In this document: positions 8,170 through 16,504 of the stretch, piece by piece
Position numbering within the stretch: position 1 is the stretch's first letter
How the letters are laid out: every line of letters begins with the position of its first letter
Source: Ureibacillus chungkukjangi
Lineage (GTDB): Bacteria > Bacillota > Bacilli > Bacillales_A > Planococcaceae
Length of the DNA stretch: 64,000 nt
Reading direction: 5' to 3'
Assembly (NCBI RefSeq): GCF_003217295.1
Contig: NZ_QJTJ01000002.1
Location: 124,001-188,000 of the forward strand
The notes under the pieces: model-generated
What the model saw: only the letters and a program-made list of their open reading frames with translations
What the model was told of the DNA's origin: nothing
Database searches by the model: none
Program-made: the position numbers and the translations under genes

Positions 8170-8583
8170 TCACACAATGTTCACAAGGTACTCCCTTAAT
8201 ACATTTCGATCCTCAGGGAAAGTAAGCTCCAGCTCATGTATTTCATCTAGAGATTTCCAGTCAATCTCATAAATCAGGTTGTCAGGATCTTGGATAGTTT
8301 TTGTCCCACCAACTAGCTCGACTAAAAAATAATGCACCTCAATGGAGATATTGGCTTCCTCATAGCTTCCCTTTTTTACCTGAAGCTCCTTAACAATCTT
8401 GACCTTGTACCCTGTTTCCTCTTCAATTTCTCGAATACAGCATTCCTCAAAGGACTCATTGTTTTCTCTTCCCCCAGAGGGTATTGACCAAGTTTTCTTT
8501 TCATCAGGCTTCCCTTGCAGTACCATCAAAAGCTGGCCCTTTTCATTAATGCAAACACCTGAAGCACCCTGCCATTCTTGCAT
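8170..8583 (-). CDS. NUDIX hydrolase
   Basis: The ATG at 8583 follows AAGGAGC. The full Nudix box is present at about residues 38-60: G-x5-E-x7-REIEEETGY. These residues bind the divalent cations that hydrolyse nucleoside-diphosphate-linked substrates. The N-terminal ASGVCINEKGQLLMVLQG strand and the C-terminal acidic tail are typical. At 137 residues it is a stand-alone small NUDIX protein. The substrate cannot be predicted. It is a monocistronic gene. Confidence 0.85.
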   Translation of the reverse strand: MQEWQGASGVCINEKGQLLMVLQGKPDEKKTWSIPSGGRENNESFEECCIREIEEETGYKVKIVKELQVKKGSYEEANISIEVHYFLVELVGGTKTIQDPDNLIYEIDWKSLDEIHELELTFPEDRNVLREYLVNIV

Positions 8584-8726
8584 ATTGATTCAGCTCCTTA
8601 ATACAGCCTATTTACTTAAGGATTCTTCTTTCAAAATGGAAATTCCTTTTTACCATATAGAACCTAAGGATGCTATTTTGTTTCACTCATTGCATTTACC
8701 TTGAGAGAATTTATAGTAAAATAAAT

Positions 8727-8749
8727 AGCCACCTGTTTCCCAAGCGGCT
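8727..8749 (-). terminator. Probable terminator after the gene at 8748
   Basis: On the minus strand an imperfect AGCCgCT...AGgtGGCT hairpin overlaps the stop region of the 126-residue gene and is followed by ATTTATTT. Confidence 0.5.
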
Positions 8750-9128
8750 ACTCTAGCTCCATCCGAGCATATTCATGTAATTTACCATCTTCTAGCGTAT
8801 ATTGATAGCTCACATTCGGATCGTTTTCAAAGATAACCTCTACTGCAAAATCATATGGAAAACTATAGAGATTTATATCTTTGTTCATCGTCCATTTCTG
8901 ATTTGGATACTGTTCATTCAGCTTATTTTCAACTTTAATTAAAAAAGATTCATAGTTATGCGCTCGAATCATTGGGGCCGTTATTTCAACGGCTGCATAC
9001 GCGATCAGTAAAGCAAGGATCGCTATATAGCTCCATTTACGCCAATTCTTTTTTAATAATAAGGCAACGATAAATAAAGCGATTAACGCAATGATAAAAA
9101 CGATAAGCCGAAAAGCATTGAATTCCAT
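8748..9128 (-). CDS. Membrane-anchored small protein, unknown
   Basis: The ATG has an AAGGAG site. Two hydrophobic segments occupy about residues 5-25 and 32-53, followed by an extracytoplasmic tail of about 70 residues rich in aromatic and charged residues (NEQYPNQKWTMNKDINLYSFPYDFAVEVIFEND). The tail looks like a small secreted beta domain of the kind found in uncharacterised Bacillus proteins. It lies 17 bases after the next gene on the same strand (9146-9550) and is probably co-transcribed with it. No function is proposed. Confidence 0.65.
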   Translation of the reverse strand: MEFNAFRLIVFIIALIALFIVALLLKKNWRKWSYIAILALLIAYAAVEITAPMIRAHNYESFLIKVENKLNEQYPNQKWTMNKDINLYSFPYDFAVEVIFENDPNVSYQYTLEDGKLHEYARMELE

Positions 9129-9145
9129 ATTTTTACTCCTTAACG

Positions 9146-9550
9146 CTAATCCGAATAAGACCCTCCCGGTAAAGTGAATAAGTACAATCCGTTATCTCCT
9201 CGTAACTGCCATCCTTCAAAATAGCTACTGTCATGGAATACTTCCAGATAGATATCGTCTTCAAATTCAACGACCAAATCCGATATCTCTTCATAATGCC
9301 AGATATTCGAGATGCTCTTCCCCATAAGAATCTTTTCAACATTTTTATGCGAATATTCTCCTGGTGCCAAAAGACAATCTGAATAACCCACGACCACGTC
9401 TCTAGAAACTCTTAATCTCCAAGGGCATTCCACGGTTAAATTTCCATTTTCAAAGGAAAATCCCAGTGGTTGTTTTTTATCTGTGTTTACCTCTGTAACC
9501 CTCTGACCTATAAAATATTTAAAATCTATATCACTTAGCTTTTTATACAT
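9146..9550 (-). CDS. Hypothetical cytosolic protein (DUF6188-like?)
   Basis: The ATG at 9550 has a GGGAGGA site. The 134-residue protein has no signal or membrane segment. It begins with a strand-rich half (QRVTEVNTDKKQPLGFSFENGNLTVECPWRLRV) and ends in SSYFEGWQLRGDNGLYLFTLPGG. The FEGWQL plus C-terminal proline-glycine pattern resembles small proteins of the DUF6188 kind, but this is from memory only. It is followed by the membrane protein at 8748-9128. Confidence 0.55.
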   Translation of the reverse strand: MYKKLSDIDFKYFIGQRVTEVNTDKKQPLGFSFENGNLTVECPWRLRVSRDVVVGYSDCLLAPGEYSHKNVEKILMGKSISNIWHYEEISDLVVEFEDDIYLEVFHDSSYFEGWQLRGDNGLYLFTLPGGSYSD

Positions 9551-9592
9551 GCTTCTTCCTCCCTAGGATTTTCTTTGGATGAAAAATACTAT

Positions 9593-9864
9593 TCAATCAC
9601 AATCGCCACCTGGACTATCTGGTGAGATATCGTACTTCTTTTTAGCGCTCGCATTATAATTACGCCGTCTTTGCTGTCTGATTTTTTCATATTTCCGTTC
9701 AATTGGATTCATGCGCTGCCATCTAATCCAGTGGTACACTTTTGTAATCACTTTTATAAGTAGCATATAACCAAAGCAAGTAGCAAAATAAGTAGCAATA
9801 CACCACCGACACTTTTAAATAAGGCTTCCATCCAATCAAATCCTTTCTTCTCAATCCCCTTCAT
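9593..9864 (-). pseudogene. Small membrane protein gene split by a frameshift
   Basis: A 36-codon ORF (9754-9864, MKGIEKKGFDWMEALFKSVG then a hydrophobic segment) ends at TAA in a region where a second frame (9593-9766) continues with IKVITKVYHWIRWQRMNPIERKYEKIRQQRRRNYNAS. Joined near 9756-9766, the two give one protein with a single membrane helix and a very basic C-terminus, which is more natural than two separate peptides. A one-base change would suffice. Alternatively these are two overlapping tiny ORFs. The rest of this 460-base gap holds nothing I can call. Confidence 0.4.
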
Positions 9865-10016
9865 TTTATTTAAAATAAAGGAGAAACCTCGGGAGAATTT
9901 CCATTTCCGTCCACTTTATTATTACATACGGGGCTTTTATCTAGAAAGATTCAAATGGAATTTTTTTACTTATCCACATCATTGTATGAGGGGTTTCTTT
10001 TTGTTCATACTTAACA

Positions 10017-10586
10017 TTATTTTTCTGCCAACATTGAATACTTTCGATAAGCTTTATAGTAGCTGCCCCCATAAAAAACAACCATAATAACCGGAAACAA
10101 TCTTAAAAGAGCAAATGGAGTTTCAAAAATGAAGGCTTTCCAAAATAAGCTTCCCTCCATACTCCAAAGACCATCAGTTAAATATAAACCTGAATCCTTG
10201 TAGAGCATATAAGAAAATAGCAAAAACAGCATTCCAAGACCAGATGAATAGCTCATCAATCTTTTATAATAATTACGCTTTGATTGGCGATCCGAGAAAA
10301 TTTCATTTTGATGATCATCTTCTTTTTGCCAATATTGAATTGAACCCATCGAGGAGCCTTTAATAAAAGTCCACCCAAAGTCTTCATAAATCCCTTTGTA
10401 ATCCCTGAATTTCTCCTTCGCTAAATAATCTTGATAATCCAGTTTCATCACGTATCTCTTGTCGGTTTTTTCGAAAGTATATATCCCTAATCCACTAATA
10501 TTTGTACAACGATAGCCTTTTTGTAATTGGTCGTTCAGCCATTGCTCCTCTTTTTCAATATCAAAAAACATCTTAACTTTCCTCAT
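10017..10586 (-). CDS. DUF2812 membrane protein, PadR partner
   Basis: The start MRKVKMFFDIEKEEQWLNDQ at 10586 has GAAGGAAG upstream; a GTG three codons earlier is less well placed. The N-terminal 100 residues match the DUF2812 pattern (WLNDQLQKGYRCTNISGLGIYTFEKTD...KLDYQDY...DFGWTFIKGSSMGSIQYWQK). Two or three membrane segments follow. The gene overlaps the end of the PadR gene (10573-10890) by 14 bases. PadR/DUF2812 pairs are common in Firmicutes, with the second protein suspected to act in envelope or drug response. The biochemical role is unknown. Confidence 0.82.
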   Translation of the reverse strand: MRKVKMFFDIEKEEQWLNDQLQKGYRCTNISGLGIYTFEKTDKRYVMKLDYQDYLAKEKFRDYKGIYEDFGWTFIKGSSMGSIQYWQKEDDHQNEIFSDRQSKRNYYKRLMSYSSGLGMLFLLFSYMLYKDSGLYLTDGLWSMEGSLFWKAFIFETPFALLRLFPVIMVVFYGGSYYKAYRKYSMLAEK

Positions 10587-10890
10587 TGGATTCACTTCCT
10601 TCGTACAAGGATAAAATATGCAATAACCTGCTTTGTTCCATTTTCAAAATAGCATTTCCTTCATCAGTAATCATATAGACTTTTCTCCGCCCAGACTCTC
10701 CAACCGGTTCAATCCATCCATGCTTATTCAGGTTTTCTATCGCACCGTATAATGTACCAGCCGCCAAAATAACCGTACCGTTACTCAACTTTTCTATCTT
10801 CTGCATGGCAGCATAGCCATGAAGCGGCTCACGCAAGGCCAACAAAATATAATGCATCGTTTCAGACAGCGGTAATAATTTGTGCTTCAT
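10573..10890 (-). CDS. PadR-family transcriptional regulator
   Basis: The ATG has an AGGAG site. The 105-residue protein is a PadR winged helix: SETMHYILLALREPLHGYAAMQKIEKLSNGTVILAAGTLYGAIENLNKHGWIEPVGESGRRKVYMITDEG carries the recognition helix (GTLYGAIENLNKHGWI) and the wing (GRRKVYMIT). It is a short, subfamily-2 type member with a brief C-terminal dimerisation helix. It probably represses its own operon with the DUF2812 gene. An AGTTCAACT box sits inside the promoter spacer and a second copy lies just downstream (10921-10955). Confidence 0.87.
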   Translation of the reverse strand: MKHKLLPLSETMHYILLALREPLHGYAAMQKIEKLSNGTVILAAGTLYGAIENLNKHGWIEPVGESGRRKVYMITDEGNAILKMEQSRLLHILSLYEGSESNEES

Positions 10891-10901
10891 CTTCTCAACT
10901 C

Positions 10902-10965
10902 CTATTCAGTCCGACTATATAGTTCAACTTAATAAAAATATAATACAGTTCAACTGAATAGTCAA
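10902..10965 (-). promoter_or_regulatory. padR promoter with twin AGTTCAACT boxes
   Basis: On the minus strand TTGACT (10960-10965) and TATATT (10937-10942) are separated by 17 bases. The spacer contains AGTTCAACT (10947-10955), which reads AGTT/AACT on both strands. A second identical AGTTCAACT lies at 10921-10929. Outer arms CTATTCAGT (10902-10910) and ACTGAATAG (10953-10961) form a further inverted pair. The layout suggests autoregulation by PadR. Confidence 0.6.
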
Positions 10966-11011
10966 TGATAATTCCAAAATTAGTAAAGGATACTTAAGGG
11001 AAAAGAACAAT

Positions 11012-11042
11012 AAAAAACCGCTTCCCCTACGTAGGGAAAGCG
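11012..11042 (-). terminator. Intrinsic terminator after the gene at 11121
   Basis: The stem CGCTTTCCCTAC/GTAGGGGAAGCG (11019-11042) is followed on the minus strand by six T. Confidence 0.75.
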
Positions 11043-11120
11043 ACTCTTAGATAGACTTATTCAAATTTAAGGGTCTTTCACATGCAAAAGACGCTTAACA
11101 AAACGCATATTATTAATTGA

Positions 11121-11576
11121 TTATTTCTTCCGTTTATCTAAATAGAAAGATACTATAGCAGAAATACATAGTGCCGCTATCAACGTCCATGCATTGAAAA
11201 ACAAATGATTTGAATAGGGATTAAGATACCCAATTTCATCTTCAAAATAGGGTTGCGCCGTTAAATTGAAATCGATTACTCGATATGCAGTGTAACTAAC
11301 TAGAATTATAGATAAAAATGTGTAACCCATAATAAAATGTTTTCTATTGACCTTGTATTTACTATGAATAGATTCGAATACAAAGATCATTGCAAATAAA
11401 AAATAAGCAATAATCGGCATTGGAAAAACTATAAAAAATAAAGCCGGATTCCCATTGCTCCACATTGCATTACTACCGTCTGGATTGAAATTGAATGTAT
11501 ATAGCTGTACAGTCTGAATTGCCAAGATTGTGATTATGCCTGAGAATAGGACACTCCCATTGAATATCAAAAGCAT
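11121..11576 (-). CDS. Four-segment membrane protein, unknown
   Basis: I chose the ATG at 11576 because it has GGAGG at ideal distance and starts directly in a hydrophobic segment (MLLIFNGSVLFSGIITILA). The frame stays open 22 codons further to an ATG at 11642 with a poor site. The product has about four membrane helices with the external loop FNFNPDGSNAMWSNGNPALF between the first two. It ends with the basic stop-transfer YLDKRKK. No recognisable family. A strong terminator follows (11012-11042). Confidence 0.6.
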   Translation of the reverse strand: MLLIFNGSVLFSGIITILAIQTVQLYTFNFNPDGSNAMWSNGNPALFFIVFPMPIIAYFLFAMIFVFESIHSKYKVNRKHFIMGYTFLSIILVSYTAYRVIDFNLTAQPYFEDEIGYLNPYSNHLFFNAWTLIAALCISAIVSFYLDKRKK

Positions 11577-11744
11577 AATTTTGCCTCCATCAATTTTTTC
11601 TGTCCAAATTTTACTTATCAGGTGAATGCCATTGTTTTCCATGTTGTTTCGGCAATAGTTTTCTCCATAATTAGTTCAGCAAGATAAGAGCATATTTATT
11701 CCAGAAAGACAGCCTCCCACCTCAGTGTTCCAAGTAATTAGCTA

Positions 11745-11905
11745 GATTAATATAAGCGAAGATTTTTCGGTTAAACAAAGAAAAATCCCCAATTTTCACG
11801 TTTTTTAAGGCAATAGACGGAATTTCTCCTTCTATTTTTGATATTTTTCACCTTATTTTCTAATTAAGCGGAAATTTTCCTGTTATTTTACTGATAGGGC
11901 ACTTA
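11745..11905. repeat. AAGCGG-type hairpin repeat, locus 1
   Basis: The gap before the TPR gene holds short dyad units such as ATAAGCGAAGATTTTTCGGTTA and TTAAGCGGAAATTTTCCTGTTATT. About 120 bases (11770-11890) are nearly the same as 14060-14180. The units are AT-rich, not coding, and spaced by about 50 bases. A third, more diverged locus is at 37685-37885. Confidence 0.7.
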
Positions 11906-11977
11906 CCTGAACGTCAATCGTTTAGAGCGCACTTCCAGATCTTCATTTTCGCGCTATTTGCTGATTCTACAAGTCTT

Positions 11978-12889
11978 TTAAACTCTTTTTTTAGAATCCC
12001 CTCTATAAAACGGATGATTATGTTGGCTACAACCGAATAAATAGCAGCCTCCTTCAACGTAAATATCGATTTCATATGGTGGTACATAGCCTTTTTTCAG
12101 GTTCTTGAGCAGGCCTGTTACTTCCTCGCGCCATTCCTCTAATTTTTGGATTTGTTCATTTTTATCTTCTTCTGACCAGTCAATTTCTTTTTGTACCTCT
12201 TCCACCTCTTGCTCAATATTAGCCAATGTATGCTTTTGGATTTTCATAAGTTCTTCTTCTTTTCCTAATCGATACAACACGTAACTATAACGTTTCACTA
12301 TATAAGGGGATGGAAAAGTTATACCCCATTCTTTTTCAAAACCTTCTTTAGCGTTTGTGAACTCACCCAGCTCAATCCATAAATCAGCAGCTTCACTCCA
12401 CCCGATAAAATCATCCTGACTTTCATCCCATTGAAGTAATATGTCCTTAGCTTTTATATCATTTGCTTGAATACGACAATGAATTTCCATTATTTGGATG
12501 TAACTTGACATTTTAGCACTTTCTTGAAAATAATTAGCCGCCTCTGTCCATTGTCTTTTCTTGGCATACAGTACACCAAGATTATGAATAATGGATGGAA
12601 TACGATGTTTCTCTAATACTTTATGTAAGTGTACTTCCGCACGAGGTAAATCGTTTTTCCTTAAGTAAATTTCAGCAAGTAGCGCGTGAGGAAAATGATG
12701 ATTAGGCCCTAATTCCACAGCTTCTTCGGCTAATTTTTGTCCCATATTTAAATCTTCTTCTTCATTTAAATAGAGCCATGCTAAATTGTGTAGATTTTCA
12801 ACTGAACGCTCCTGTTCAACTAATTGTTTCATCCGCTTAAAAGCTTGTTTATACTCATTTCCTTCAAAATAGGCTAAAGCTTGTATCAT
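11978..12889 (-). CDS. TPR-repeat protein
   Basis: The ATG at 12889 has a GAGGGGAG site; the 15 codons before it are untranslated leader. The 303-residue cytosolic protein has tetratricopeptide-like helical pairs from the start: ALAYFEGNEYKQAFKRMKQLVEQ, NLAWLYLNEEEDLNMGQKLAEEAVELG, HALLAEIYLRKNDLPRAEVHLHKVLEK and NLGVLYAKKRQWTEAANYFQESAK. After about residue 210 a long charged coiled coil follows (EEVEEVQKEIDWSEEDKNEQIQKLEEW). The C-terminus has a Cys/His patch (GGCYLFGCSQHNHPFY). TPR proteins are adaptors; the partner is unknown. Confidence 0.75.
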   Translation of the reverse strand: MIQALAYFEGNEYKQAFKRMKQLVEQERSVENLHNLAWLYLNEEEDLNMGQKLAEEAVELGPNHHFPHALLAEIYLRKNDLPRAEVHLHKVLEKHRIPSIIHNLGVLYAKKRQWTEAANYFQESAKMSSYIQIMEIHCRIQANDIKAKDILLQWDESQDDFIGWSEAADLWIELGEFTNAKEGFEKEWGITFPSPYIVKRYSYVLYRLGKEEELMKIQKHTLANIEQEVEEVQKEIDWSEEDKNEQIQKLEEWREEVTGLLKNLKKGYVPPYEIDIYVEGGCYLFGCSQHNHPFYRGDSKKRV

Positions 12890-12951
12890 AACTATCTCCC
12901 CTCTTCTCAAAGTGCAATCATATCTCTCCTGCACTTTCAGCTTTTTTAGAT

Positions 12952-13156
12952 TTAATTATGACTAAGTTTTTTCACGTTAGAGAATAGAAAATAAATAAAT
13001 TCTGCAATTGCATAGAACGTAATAAACGTTATAAATATATTTAAATTCTCCCCAAAGGAAATAGCCCATAACCATCCCGGCCATCCAACCTATTAGTACC
13101 GTAGCAATATGTTTTATTCTGTTCTGAAAATAAGTCAAAAAAATACCCCTTTTCAT
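12952..13156 (-). pseudogene. Small membrane protein, frameshifted
   Basis: From an ATG at 13156 the frame reads MKRGIFLTYFQNRIKHIATV then a glycine-rich membrane helix (LIGWMAGMVMGYFLWG). The sense continues in another frame after a run of four C (13050-13053): ENLNIFITFITFYAIAEFIYFLFSNVKKLSHN, ending at 12952. A one-base change at the G4 run on the coding strand reconciles the two into a protein of about 68 residues with two membrane helices. The ribosome site is weak. No family recognised. Confidence 0.5.
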
Positions 13157-13264
13157 TTTTACTTACATCAATTATCAATAAACTGTAAAATCCAACGCTC
13201 GCCCGTTACAGAAAAAGGCACAATTCATTTCAAGAATTGCGCCATAAGGAACCTTTCAGTATCA

Positions 13265-13486
13265 TTACCACCTGTTATTATTCTTATAATTTTTTGTATG
13301 AAGGTACACTCTATTATCGATTGATGCTCGTGTACCTATGAAGCTCATAATCGCCACTAAAATTCCAAAGAAAACAAACGCAGTTCGATAATAACCTTGG
13401 AACATGGCAACAAAGGACGCTACCATCAAAAAAATCATAATCCCGATTATTATTAACTGTCTTTTTCCCCTTTTCTTTTCTTCCAT
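13265..13486 (-). CDS. Small two-segment membrane protein, unknown
   Basis: The ATG at 13486 has a GGGGG-type site. The 73-residue product has a basic N-terminus (MEEKKRGKRQ), two hydrophobic helices (about 10-28 and 33-50) and a polar basic tail (HTKNYKNNNRW). It is adjacent to the broken membrane gene at 12952-13156. No known motif. Confidence 0.6.
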   Translation of the reverse strand: MEEKKRGKRQLIIIGIMIFLMVASFVAMFQGYYRTAFVFFGILVAIMSFIGTRASIDNRVYLHTKNYKNNNRW

Positions 13487-13683
13487 GTCTCAACCCCCAA
13501 TCCCTCGGTAATATTGCACTTTTTTTATATGTATTATTTTACCATAAACCAATAAGAACACTACTACTCAACGAGAAAGTCTTATATGTACTGGATTTTG
13601 GTTGATTGTATCCTTTAAGAAATACTCCGTAAATATTTCTCAATTTTCATTGTTATATTTTCTTCGCTCATTTCTCCCAAAAA

Positions 13684-13848
13684 CTATTTAAAGAAGTTTT
13701 TTATTGCATCCATGCGGATTTTAGATTCGCATGCTTCGCAACGAAAAATCTTATTTGTTCGCTCCTTGAATAGTTTATATTTTAGCGTACCCTCACTTAG
13801 TCTGAATGTTCTTCTACAACTACTGCACACGATTTCATAGTAAAACAT
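13684..13848 (-). CDS. 54-residue zinc-ribbon protein (YlaI/DUF2197-like)
   Basis: A short ORF with a very strong site (AGGAGGAGAACT before the ATG at 13848) encodes 54 residues with two CxxC knuckles: C8-S-S-C11 and C37-E-A-C40. The order CxxC - RLSEGTLKYK - CxxC - IRMDAIKNF matches the small YlaI-like zinc ribbons of Bacillus. It probably binds one zinc ion; the role is unknown. Its size makes it easy to miss in automatic gene calls. Confidence 0.72.
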   Translation of the reverse strand: MFYYEIVCSSCRRTFRLSEGTLKYKLFKERTNKIFRCEACESKIRMDAIKNFFK

Positions 13849-13984
13849 AGTTCTCCTCCTAGTGACACTTTACTTTTTAGTTGAACTCTCAAATTGTAAC
13901 CAGTTCGTTAGAATATTTCTGAAGTCCTTTTCCTCTTACATTACTTTTTTTAAATGCATTCGTATCCTAAATTAAGCATCTTTC

Positions 13985-14185
13985 TAGGAGTAAAATAAGC
14001 GGAGATTTTTCGGTTATTTGCAGAATTGAGCTGGAATGAGGCTAAATAAGGGAAGATTTTCCGCTTATTCAAAGGAAAATCCCCAATTTTCATGTTTTTT
14101 GAGAGGATAAGCGGAATTTCTCCTTTTATTTTTATCATTATTCACCTTATTTTCTAATTAAGCGGAAAATTTCCTGTTATTGATA
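13985..14185. repeat. AAGCGG-type hairpin repeat, locus 2
   Basis: Units start at about 13995, 14046, 14107 and 14157 (spacing 51, 61, 50). Each has the dyad ATAAGCGGAxATTTTTCxGxTTAT; the unit at 14046 is almost a perfect palindrome (AATAAGGGAAGATTTTCCGCTTATT). The right half duplicates locus 1 (11770-11890). The array is not coding. Confidence 0.75.
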
Positions 14186-14298
14186 ATTACTTTTGATTTT
14201 AAATAAAGAATGAACGCAATTTACTTTAAAATCGCGCCCAATCGGTGAATCTTACGAAATGCATTTTCTGGCTTATAACAATTTATTTTCCTCGAACC

Positions 14299-15015
14299 TT
14301 ATTTGACACTGTGAAAAACAAATGATTTATTTTCTAAAGTAGCTTGTTCAAACTCCCAATCTCCATAGACTTTGATTTGTGAAAAGCCTACTTTTTGTAA
14401 GGATTCATAAATGGTCTCTTGCGTCCGAAACTTTAGCTGCATTTTTTCGCGAATGACTACTTCACCTGTATGTACTTTTTTCACAGTTTCATAGAACGTA
14501 TAAACATCATCTACGAACCCCTCGTATTCAGTCCAAATCTCAAGCGATTCGCCGCTCGCCTGATCAGTTGCAAAATCAGGTGTTTTATCCTTTTCCCACT
14601 CTTCCCATACTTTTGCTGCTGGGTTTCGTGTGTCAAAAATAAAATGACCCCCCGGTTCTAAAGCTCCATAGACATCTAATATGACCTGCTGCCAGCTTTC
14701 ATCAGTTAGAAAGACTTGGGCAACATTCGCTGTCATGATAACGGCGTCAAATTCATTTGCTTGTAAATTTGAGCTATCACCAACAATCCATGTCACTTCA
14801 CCCGGATACTCCTTGTTTTTCGCATACGCAATTGCTTCTTCATTCGGGTCAATAGCTATAATGTGATAGCCTGCTTTAGCAAAGTGCTTTGTCAATCTTC
14901 CTGTGCCACAACCCAAGTCGGCTATTTTTTTAACATTTAACTTCTTTAACAATGCCATAAAGAATTCATCATCTTTTGCCCATCTATTAACCTGGTCATA
15001 TACTAATGGAATCAT
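14299..15015 (-). CDS. Class I SAM-dependent methyltransferase
   Basis: The likely start is the ATG at 15015 (MIPLVYDQVNRWAKDDEFF); a TTG six codons earlier is possible. Motif I is IADLGCGTGRLTKHFA, motif II includes IIAIDPNEEAIAYA, motif III is VGDSSNL...FDAVIMTANVAQVF, and the post-motif region is GALEPGGHFIFDTRNP. At 238 residues it is the usual small-molecule methyltransferase size. The substrate cannot be assigned. It is monocistronic, with an AAGCGG repeat downstream. Confidence 0.85.
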   Translation of the reverse strand: MIPLVYDQVNRWAKDDEFFMALLKKLNVKKIADLGCGTGRLTKHFAKAGYHIIAIDPNEEAIAYAKNKEYPGEVTWIVGDSSNLQANEFDAVIMTANVAQVFLTDESWQQVILDVYGALEPGGHFIFDTRNPAAKVWEEWEKDKTPDFATDQASGESLEIWTEYEGFVDDVYTFYETVKKVHTGEVVIREKMQLKFRTQETIYESLQKVGFSQIKVYGDWEFEQATLENKSFVFHSVK

Positions 15016-15216
15016 ATATTCGCCTACTTTCAAATACTTCAGTACCTATCAAATGTTATTTGTTTAGCCTCTAAAACTAGCTGTATTTACTTTTTATTAA
15101 ATTCGGCTACCACATAAAAATTTCCTGCAAATCATGACTAGATGGTTAGCGTAATCATTACTTCACGACCGGCGACTTCAATCTAAAATATGCCACATGT
15201 CAAATATTTTACTACC

Positions 15217-16185
15217 TTATTTTGCTTTCAATATCAAATTAGGGACTGCCTTTATATAGATCAGCTCTCCAATTAACTCCATTATCGTTTGCGTTACAAT
15301 TACAGCAGCTGCTATCGTTGCCCAAGACTCGGGTAAAGCTAATGCCAATGGAAGAACAACAAGGGAGTTCCTTGTCCCAGTACTAAAAATTAGCGCTCTG
15401 CCTGCATCAACATCCAGTTTGAAGGTCATTACGATAACTCGAGAAACTATGGGAGTAATGACTAAAAACAAAATATATATAGGAATTACGCGTACAATTA
15501 CATCAAAGTCACTATATACCTTACCAATTTGTGACGCGACTACAGCTATTAATACTAATGCCATAAACGGCACTGGCAGCCATGCTGTATACTCTAAAAC
15601 TCTATCTCCTATTGCCTTCTTTTTAGCCCACAATTGCGTAATCACAGCCACTATTAATGGTACAACTATTAATAATAGAAATGCTTCTAAAAATGGCTCT
15701 ATATGAACGATTCCCACCATATCTTTCCCTATAAATAACCACAGGTATAGTGGCAGCAAAATCATTTGCAGGGCGAACAAAATTGGTGTAAAAGCTAGCA
15801 TTAGTTTCTCATTTCCCTTACCTAATTGCGTAAAGACAATTACATAATCTATACAGGGAGTTAGCAAAACTAGATAAACACCCAGTAATACAGGTGTAGA
15901 CTGAGGAAATATCATGGTCAAAATCCAAACAATGATAGGTACGGCTATAAAATTTCCGATTAGTAATGCTGACATGAATCTAAGATTTGTCATTGCTTCT
16001 CGTAGTTTTAAGAATGGAATTTGAGCGAACATTCCATACATGAGCACGGCAATAAGTGGTGAGATAGCCCACTCTAAACTGGCTCCTATTTTCTCATTTG
16101 ATAGACCTATTATTAAGCCAAGAATTATAGAAAATACATAGATCCAAATCTGCTGATTTTCTAAATTTACCCTAGTGATTTTCAC
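15217..16185 (-). CDS. ACR3/bile acid:sodium symporter-type transporter
   Basis: It uses a GTG at 16185 with GGGAGGG upstream. The 322-residue protein has about ten membrane segments. TPCIDYVIVFTQLGKGNEKL contains the conserved TPC of the ACR3-type arsenite carriers, and the C-terminal half has GTRNSLVVLPLALALP, the second cross-over motif of the BART superfamily. Members export arsenite or other anions. It is divergent from the ArsR-type repressor and CadA gene. A shared role in metal(loid) resistance is plausible, but the twin operators lie close to the cadA-side promoter only. The exact substrate is uncertain. Confidence 0.78.
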   Translation of the reverse strand: MKITRVNLENQQIWIYVFSIILGLIIGLSNEKIGASLEWAISPLIAVLMYGMFAQIPFLKLREAMTNLRFMSALLIGNFIAVPIIVWILTMIFPQSTPVLLGVYLVLLTPCIDYVIVFTQLGKGNEKLMLAFTPILFALQMILLPLYLWLFIGKDMVGIVHIEPFLEAFLLLIVVPLIVAVITQLWAKKKAIGDRVLEYTAWLPVPFMALVLIAVVASQIGKVYSDFDVIVRVIPIYILFLVITPIVSRVIVMTFKLDVDAGRALIFSTGTRNSLVVLPLALALPESWATIAAAVIVTQTIMELIGELIYIKAVPNLILKAK

Positions 16186-16426
16186 TTCTTAACCCTCCCT
16201 AACTTATGAGGTTTTTAAATCATGTAGAAAATACTTTTCCTCAGGTTATTAATACACGATGAATACTTTTCACAGTATAACATGGCCGTTTTCTTTCTCT
16301 TAAAAATCACATTATTGATAGATATGGATTTGCTTTACTCAACCAGCTTTCCATTTTCAATCCCACTATTTACCTCTCCTCTCTCATGTTCGATAAAATC
16401 AAAAATGTTTGATTTTCACTAAATTG

Positions 16427-16490
16427 TTGACACACATATTAGTAAATACTAATATGATAGTATGAAAACATATTAGTTTCAGCTAATATG
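16427..16490 (+). promoter_or_regulatory. Promoter with two identical-arm operators for the CmtR-like repressor
   Basis: TTGACA (16427-16432) and TAATAT (16450-16455) are 17 bases apart. An inverted repeat CATATTAG-(6)-CTAATATG covers the spacer and -10 (16435-16456). A second with the same arms lies at 16469-16490 just before the ribosome site. Their 34-base spacing places them on the same helix face. This is a typical ArsR/SmtB operator layout. Confidence 0.88.
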
Positions 16491-16504
16491 AAAGGAGTCA
16501 AACC

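Noticed and set aside
13950-14138. 62-codon ORF over the AAGCGG repeat
   Set aside because: Lies across a dispersed palindromic repeat and has no ribosome site.
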